Below, piece after piece: positions 59,714-64,000 of a stretch of DNA of 64,000 nucleotides. The position numbers were made by a program, and so were the translations under genes. The DNA comes from Pontibacter lucknowensis (lineage in GTDB: Bacteria; Bacteroidota; Bacteroidia; Cytophagales; Hymenobacteraceae): NCBI RefSeq assembly GCF_900156415.1, contig NZ_FTNM01000003.1:248001-312000 (forward strand). The letters are read 5' to 3'. How positions within the stretch are numbered: position 1 is the stretch's first letter; every line of letters begins with the position of its first letter. The notes under the pieces are model-generated. The model was not told where the DNA came from. It saw nothing but the letters and a program-made list of their open reading frames with translations, and did no database searches.

Positions 59714-60655
59714 ATGGCGACAGGACTTCTTGCGCTTTTAGACGACGTAGCAGCACTGGTAAAAGTCAGTGCGGCAAGCCTTGATGACGTGCCCACGCAA
59801 GTGGCAAAAACGACCGGCAAAGTATCCGGCATTGTGATCGACGACACGGCCGTGACACCCAAATATGTAGTAGGCCTTGACCCGAAGCGGGAGCTTTCCA
59901 TTATCTATCAGATTGCGAAAAGGTCGCTTATCAACAAAGCGATCTTTCTGGGGCCGGCTGCGCTGGTGCTCGGCTATTTTTTGCCAGTGGTTATACCTTA
60001 TTTGCTGATGATAGGCGGTGCTTTCCTTTGCTTCGAGGGTTATGAAAAAGTGCACTCCATGTTCAGCAAAACCCACGAGCCGACCGACGAACCCACCGAA
60101 GAGATGGACGTGATCACCCCGGAAGAACTGGAAAAGCAAAGGGTAACCGGGGCTATACGCACTGACTTTATTTTATCCGCCGAGATCATGGCGATTGCCT
60201 ACGCCACCGTAGCCGACAGCACCCTCGTCAATCAGATCGTGGTGCTGTTCGCGGTAGCTATTTTTATTACCGTTGCGGTATACGGCTTTGTGGCGCTTAT
60301 CGTGAAGGCCGATGATATTGGCGTGCACATGGCGCAGGACAAGTTCCACCCGACTACTCAGAAGATCGGCCGCGGCATTGTGAAATCCATGCCGAAATTC
60401 CTGACTATACTTGGCTACGTGGGTACAGCGGCCATGCTGTGGGTAGGGGCCGAGATTATTGCGCATGGCTTGCCGTTTATGCATCACCCCATGGAAACTC
60501 TGGATCACTTATTCCCTGACATACCTGTGCTTGGTTGGCTCGTGAAGGTGCTGGTGCTGGCATTGGGTGGTTTGCTGCTGGGAGCTGTAATTGCGCAAAT
60601 TGTGACCCTGGGCAAAAAACTATTCAAACGCCCTGCCGAAAAGGTAGCACACTAA
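59714..60655 (+). CDS. DUF808 (YedI-like) membrane protein
   Basis: A 313-residue inner-membrane protein. It starts MATGLLALLDDVAALVKVSAASLDDVPTQVAKTTGKVSGIVIDDTAVTP, then KRSLINKAIFLGPAALVLGYFLPVVIPYLLMIGGAFLCFEGYEKV, several helices and the GIVKSMPKFLTILGYVGTAAMLWVGAEIIAHGLP region; this is the DUF808 pattern. E. coli YedI is a homologue. The function of the family is unknown. It stands alone, convergent with the PepSY gene across a terminator. Confidence 0.92.
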   Translation: MATGLLALLDDVAALVKVSAASLDDVPTQVAKTTGKVSGIVIDDTAVTPKYVVGLDPKRELSIIYQIAKRSLINKAIFLGPAALVLGYFLPVVIPYLLMIGGAFLCFEGYEKVHSMFSKTHEPTDEPTEEMDVITPEELEKQRVTGAIRTDFILSAEIMAIAYATVADSTLVNQIVVLFAVAIFITVAVYGFVALIVKADDIGVHMAQDKFHPTTQKIGRGIVKSMPKFLTILGYVGTAAMLWVGAEIIAHGLPFMHHPMETLDHLFPDIPVLGWLVKVLVLALGGLLLGAVIAQIVTLGKKLFKRPAEKVAH

Positions 60656-60672
60656 GCTACAGTTTCAATAAA

Positions 60673-60710
60673 ACACAAAAGGTCGCCTATACTTAGGCGA
60701 CCTTTTGTGT
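60673..60710. terminator. Bidirectional intrinsic terminator
   Basis: ACACAAAAGGTCGCCTA and TAGGCGACCTTTTGTGT are perfect 17-bp arms with a 4-base loop between the convergent DUF808 and PepSY genes. Confidence 0.9.
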
Positions 60711-60735
60711 TTCTATCGTGTCTGTACTCTGTTGG

Positions 60736-61947
60736 TTAAGCCCTGGCAGTTTTCGCCAGCTGCTGCTTTTCCTGACTATTTTTTTTCGGCTTTTTCTTCT
60801 TGTTCCACCACACCAGGAAACCAGTGATCGGTAGGCTGGCGCTGATCAGGCTGATAAGAAAAGCGAGGATCTTGCCTGGCAATCCCCACACGATGCCCAC
60901 GTGCATGTCGTAGTTGAGCATCACCAGCTGGTCTGCCAGACTGGCCTCTGAGTAGCGGTCGCCCTGCACGCGGTAGAGCTCCAGGGTATGCTGGTCGTAG
61001 TAGTATTCGTTCCGGTTATACCAGGTGCCAAATTCCTGGTAGGCTGTGAGCTCAATCGCGTCTTCTTCGTCTTCCAGGATTGGCGTCATGTACCAGCCTT
61101 GTGCGTTTGGCTCCAGGGCCAGCGTCTTGTACCAGGCTTTGTCGAGCATCGAAACGGTGTCGTCGGCGAACATACCCGCCTTGGAAACATCAGAGTGCGG
61201 GTGATGGTGTCCGGGCTTCTCTTCGCCGCCTGAGGTTAGGTAATACAGGCCATTGCCAAACCACTCAAAGCTCCACACCAGACCCGTCACGGCCAGCACG
61301 AAAGCCAGGATCAGGCTGTAAAAACCCACCACATTGTGCAGGTCGTAGTTCACCCGCTTGAACTTACCGTTCCACTTGATCTTGAAGCTCTTGTTCAGCT
61401 CAGATTTGCTCAGTTTTTTGGGCCACCACATCACCAGACCCGTGAATAGCAGCACCACAAAGATCAGGGTGGCTATACCTACCACCGGGCGTCCGATCTC
61501 GTAAGGCAGCCACAGGGCGCGGTGCCCGTCTATGATAAAATGAAAAAAGTCGAATTGTCCGTCCCCACTGCTCTGCTTTTTTAGAAACTCACCGGTATAG
61601 GGGTTGATAAAGATGGCGGTGAAGTCTGCCTCTCTATTGCCCCCACCCATATACCCGACTGCGGCAGCCCCTTCTTTGTTGCTGTAGGTTAGGCCGGTTG
61701 GCTTTACGCCAGGCATGTAGACTGCTGCCGTATCCAGCAACTGACTTGGTGGCACAAAAGGCTTATCCTGTGCCTCTACAAAGCGCCAGGGCTCCAGGGC
61801 ATCTTTGATGTCCGGCTCAAAGACATAGATACAGCCCGTAATGCTGACGATGAACACCACAATGCCCGATGCAAGGCCAAGCCAGAGGTGCAGCCAGTCA
61901 TTCACCCGTCTCAACACACTTTTGCCGCTATTCTTCTTGCTTTTCAT
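60736..61947 (-). CDS. PepSY-associated membrane protein, iron-uptake linked
   Basis: A 403-residue inner-membrane protein of the PepSY_TM family. Helices are WLHLWLGLASGIVVFIVSITGCIYVFEP, VVGIATLIFVVLLFTGLVMWWPKK, VVGFYSLILAFVLAVTGLVWSF and ILAFLISLISASLPITGFLVWW. A loop is His-rich (GHHHPHSD). Such proteins often accompany siderophore or heme receptors and may reduce or pass iron across the inner membrane. The gene follows a DUF4374 lipoprotein and a TonB-dependent receptor on the same strand, probably one Fur-type iron operon (regulation inferred; no Fur box seen). Confidence 0.9.
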   Translation of the reverse strand: MKSKKNSGKSVLRRVNDWLHLWLGLASGIVVFIVSITGCIYVFEPDIKDALEPWRFVEAQDKPFVPPSQLLDTAAVYMPGVKPTGLTYSNKEGAAAVGYMGGGNREADFTAIFINPYTGEFLKKQSSGDGQFDFFHFIIDGHRALWLPYEIGRPVVGIATLIFVVLLFTGLVMWWPKKLSKSELNKSFKIKWNGKFKRVNYDLHNVVGFYSLILAFVLAVTGLVWSFEWFGNGLYYLTSGGEEKPGHHHPHSDVSKAGMFADDTVSMLDKAWYKTLALEPNAQGWYMTPILEDEEDAIELTAYQEFGTWYNRNEYYYDQHTLELYRVQGDRYSEASLADQLVMLNYDMHVGIVWGLPGKILAFLISLISASLPITGFLVWWNKKKKPKKNSQEKQQLAKTARA

Positions 61948-61977
61948 CTTATTCAGAAAGGAATTTTAAAGAGAGAA

Positions 61978-62010
61978 TACCCGCTCCATCGTACATCGAT
62001 GAAGCGGGTA
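61978..62010. other. Intercistronic hairpin
   Basis: TACCCGCT and AGCGGGTA pair around an inner CATCG / CGATG stem, a single mismatch and a 5-base loop. It lies between the DUF4374 and PepSY genes and has no good T-run, so it may modulate rather than end transcription or stabilise mRNA ends. Confidence 0.6.
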
Positions 62011-62026
62011 TAAGAGTCAATGTCTG

Positions 62027-63244
62027 TTAAAGTTTGGATATACCAGCCACAAAGTTGGCTTCCACTTCAGCTCCTTTGGTAGCCGAGTTGGTTTCGGTGT
62101 CTATTCTGTACACAAAAATGCTGTTGCCTTCCGGAACGCTCATGTACACATACTTGCCGTCCTGCAATGCTGCCAGTCTGCGGCCGCTGCCAGCATGCTC
62201 CGGCAGGCCATCGATGTAATTAAGGGTTTTGCTGTTGAGGTCGATGATCGCGGATCGCAGCGGGCCGTCTGTCCAGGCTGCCTGCTGGTTTCTGGCAGCT
62301 GTGTTAACCTCAATAAATGCTTTTCCGTTGCCCAGGTACTTCAGGTGCGAGATGGTTTTTCCGCCGGTCAGCTGCTCCACATCGAAGAAGTAAGTCTGGT
62401 CAAAGGTAGTCTCGCCATTTTTGATACGCAGGATACCGGGCTTGTTGGTCACCTGGCTGTAGCCGTTTGCCGGGTTAGAGTGCGACAGGGCATACACATC
62501 TCCCTTTTCATCTTCCGTCAAACCTGACTTGGTGTTAAAGCCACCGATCGGACCAGTACGGGTATCCTCGATCACTTTCTGGAACTCTAAGCCCGGGTAG
62601 GAGAAAACTGCGATCTGCGCTTTGTCAGTATGCGGGGTTGCGTAGGTAGTCGGGTCGCTGATGTAGTAGCTCAGGTATAGGTTGTTGCCACTGATGGCCA
62701 TCCCTGAATAAGAAGGTGCCTTGAGGTTGGTAATCGCAGAAACAAGGTGCTGCTTGGTGGCAGTAACCGTTACGGTGTTGGCGCTGAAGGTATGGAACTT
62801 GATCACGTCGGAAGTCGATGCCATTTCCACGCCCACCAGGGTATTATCGTCAGCCTTGATAATATCAGACAGGCTGTTGGGGAAGGAAACGTTGCCGATC
62901 TGCTTTAGCTCACCAGATTCATTTTTAGAGATACCCACCACATTCACGTCATCCAGACCGCCGATACTGTAGATCGTGTTGTCGATCTGCGTGAAGTCGT
63001 AGTAACCCGGCTGCTCTATGCCTTGTCCTTTGGCAGTAAGTGGGCCTGTCATCAGGTCACTGAAAGGAACGGTGTAATACGTAAAGCCTCCGTCGCTGCC
63101 CTGGATGGCAAGTGACATCACAAATGAGCTGTCAGCATCCGGGGTCGGGTTATCGTCGTTGCTGTCGCAGGAGGTGAACAGTAGGGCAGAGCAGAGGCTC
63201 AGGACTGGTAATGCCAGTTTGCTGGCGTATTTAAATGAAAGCAT
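62027..63244 (-). CDS. DUF4374 lipoprotein, iron-acquisition associated
   Basis: A 405-residue exported lipoprotein: the leader ends LLFTSC and a spacer DSNDDNPTP follows. Repeated blade-like segments (QGIEQPGYYDFTQIDNTIYSIGGLDDVNVVGI, SGNNLYLSYYISDP, DGKYVYMSVPEGNSIFVYRIDTETNSATKG) suggest a beta-propeller. DUF4374 genes lie beside TonB-dependent receptors and PepSY genes in Bacteroidota, as here, and probably bind siderophore or metal complex at the outer membrane (inference). The receptor is 26 bp upstream. Confidence 0.88.
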   Translation of the reverse strand: MLSFKYASKLALPVLSLCSALLFTSCDSNDDNPTPDADSSFVMSLAIQGSDGGFTYYTVPFSDLMTGPLTAKGQGIEQPGYYDFTQIDNTIYSIGGLDDVNVVGISKNESGELKQIGNVSFPNSLSDIIKADDNTLVGVEMASTSDVIKFHTFSANTVTVTATKQHLVSAITNLKAPSYSGMAISGNNLYLSYYISDPTTYATPHTDKAQIAVFSYPGLEFQKVIEDTRTGPIGGFNTKSGLTEDEKGDVYALSHSNPANGYSQVTNKPGILRIKNGETTFDQTYFFDVEQLTGGKTISHLKYLGNGKAFIEVNTAARNQQAAWTDGPLRSAIIDLNSKTLNYIDGLPEHAGSGRRLAALQDGKYVYMSVPEGNSIFVYRIDTETNSATKGAEVEANFVAGISKL

Positions 63245-63270
63245 ATGATTTGTTTGAATTTAGATTATAG

Positions 63271-64000
63271 TTAAAGGACATATCTGAATTTCAGGTAAAA
63301 AGCACGGCCGGGTTTCTGCAGATAGTACTTATCGTATAGCAGGGCATCGGTCAGGTTTCGGCATTCAATCGCAACGTTATACCTGCCCTCCCGGAAACTG
63401 CCGGAGAGTTCGAGGTTGTGCGATGACTGTGTCGGGATCACTTTTTTTGTATCTCGGGAGCCTAGTTCTGCCCAGCTCAGGAAGTACTGCTCCACATAGT
63501 TGTAGAAGTAGTTGACATTCCAGACAGACCCCGGCACGAGCACATCCCGGAAGGTAAGGCCCGCATTGGCGTTGCCGAACATATAAGGGGTGTTGGGTAA
63601 ACGGAAGCCTTTTTGAAAGTTCCGCTGCCACCCAGTGTTGGTATAAGACTCGTTAAATACAAAGTCGGCCTGGTCGGTGATGTCCTGGAAGGTGAAGTTG
63701 CCGCCCAATCGTAGCATGTCGCGCCACTGGTAGCGCAGACTGCCTTCCACGCCCAGCGTTCTTGTTTCGCTCAGGTTGTCATAATAGGTCTGTGGGCTGG
63801 CTACTCTTACTACCTGGTAGATCAGGTCTTTAGCTTCACGGTAAACAAAGCTGCTCTCGAGGTTGATCTGATGATCCTGACCTAGCTTAAAGCCATAGGA
63901 GGCTCCGGCGTTAAAGTTGTCGCTCTGCTCCGGGCCCAGGTCAGGGTTTGGCTGCACAAACAGCCCGTCTCCAAAAATTTCGGTGGCCCAGGGCATCCGG
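63271..64000 (-). CDS. TonB-dependent receptor, C-terminal part (5' end outside window)
   Basis: The last 242 or so residues of a TonB-dependent outer-membrane receptor; the frame is open to the window edge. Barrel strands include PNPDLGPEQSDNFNAGASYGFKLG, LVYRV-type segments, NLSETRTLGVEGSLRYQWRDM, and the final ECRNLTDALLYDKYYLQKPGRAFYLKFRYVL ending with the typical aromatic-rich C-terminus. The substrate is not decided, but the DUF4374 and PepSY neighbours point to ferric siderophores or heme. Confidence 0.9.
   Translation of the reverse strand, partial: RMPWATEIFGDGLFVQPNPDLGPEQSDNFNAGASYGFKLGQDHQINLESSFVYREAKDLIYQVVRVASPQTYYDNLSETRTLGVEGSLRYQWRDMLRLGGNFTFQDITDQADFVFNESYTNTGWQRNFQKGFRLPNTPYMFGNANAGLTFRDVLVPGSVWNVNYFYNYVEQYFLSWAELGSRDTKKVIPTQSSHNLELSGSFREGRYNVAIECRNLTDALLYDKYYLQKPGRAFYLKFRYVL

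Overview
The window looks like chromosomal DNA of a Bacteroidota bacterium of the order Cytophagales, probably Hymenobacteraceae and Pontibacter-like (inference). The reasons are a type IX secretion adhesin with a type B C-terminal sorting domain followed by a PorP/SprF gene, promoters of the TTTG-N20-TAnnTTTG kind, few Shine-Dalgarno sites, many lipoproteins and TonB-type outer-membrane genes, and families typical of the group (DUF4374, DUF6687, HscB, long SbcC). Base composition is moderate, with AT-rich islands. No rRNA operon, CRISPR array or transposase was seen.

Layout. 0-7.4 kb: a truncated NtrY-like kinase, thioredoxin, a secreted lipase-like lipoprotein, a methyltransferase, a four-gene signalling cluster (small protein, membrane protein, kinase, receiver-only regulator) and an MFS transporter. 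8-16 kb: HNH protein, nicotinate phosphoribosyltransferase, a DUF6687-like gene, universal stress protein, two lipoproteins sharing a Cys-rich tail (one a nuclease) and a TPR histidine kinase. 16-25.4 kb: sbcCD, a STAS-like gene, a rhodanese/ArsR pair, a cytoplasmic catalase and a YeiH-type transporter. 25.4-33 kb: two paralogous BamA-like barrels and a pair of secreted amidohydrolase-like proteins. 33-38.3 kb: comEC, GNAT, phoH, a SAM hydrolase and small genes. 38.6-42.9 kb: an exported catalase, hemA, an exported ankyrin protein and hscB. 42.9-44.9 kb: tRNA-Leu(CAA) with a short inserted segment carrying one Sel1-repeat gene. 45.8-56.3 kb: a 2741-residue adhesin with its PorP/SprF and OmpA partners. 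56.6-64 kb: a TonB-type barrel protein, a DUF808 protein, and an iron-acquisition operon (PepSY protein, DUF4374 lipoprotein, TonB-dependent receptor running off the end).

How genes work together. Oxidative stress is a recurring theme. There are two catalases, one cytoplasmic and one exported, and both carry an ATAG-N7-CTAT dyad, the OxyR half-site geometry, in their promoter regions. The exported catalase is followed by heme synthesis (hemA) and an exported ankyrin protein, echoing the katB-ankB pair of Pseudomonas. The adhesin, PorP/SprF and OmpA genes form one transcription unit for export and anchoring of a surface protein by the type IX system.

The signal no gene list explains is a highly iterated motif, (A)GGTATA / TATACC(T). 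I counted about 165 copies by eye, in both orientations, all reading frames and intergenic DNA. It is nearly absent from the tRNA-associated insertion and sparse in several AT-richer genes.
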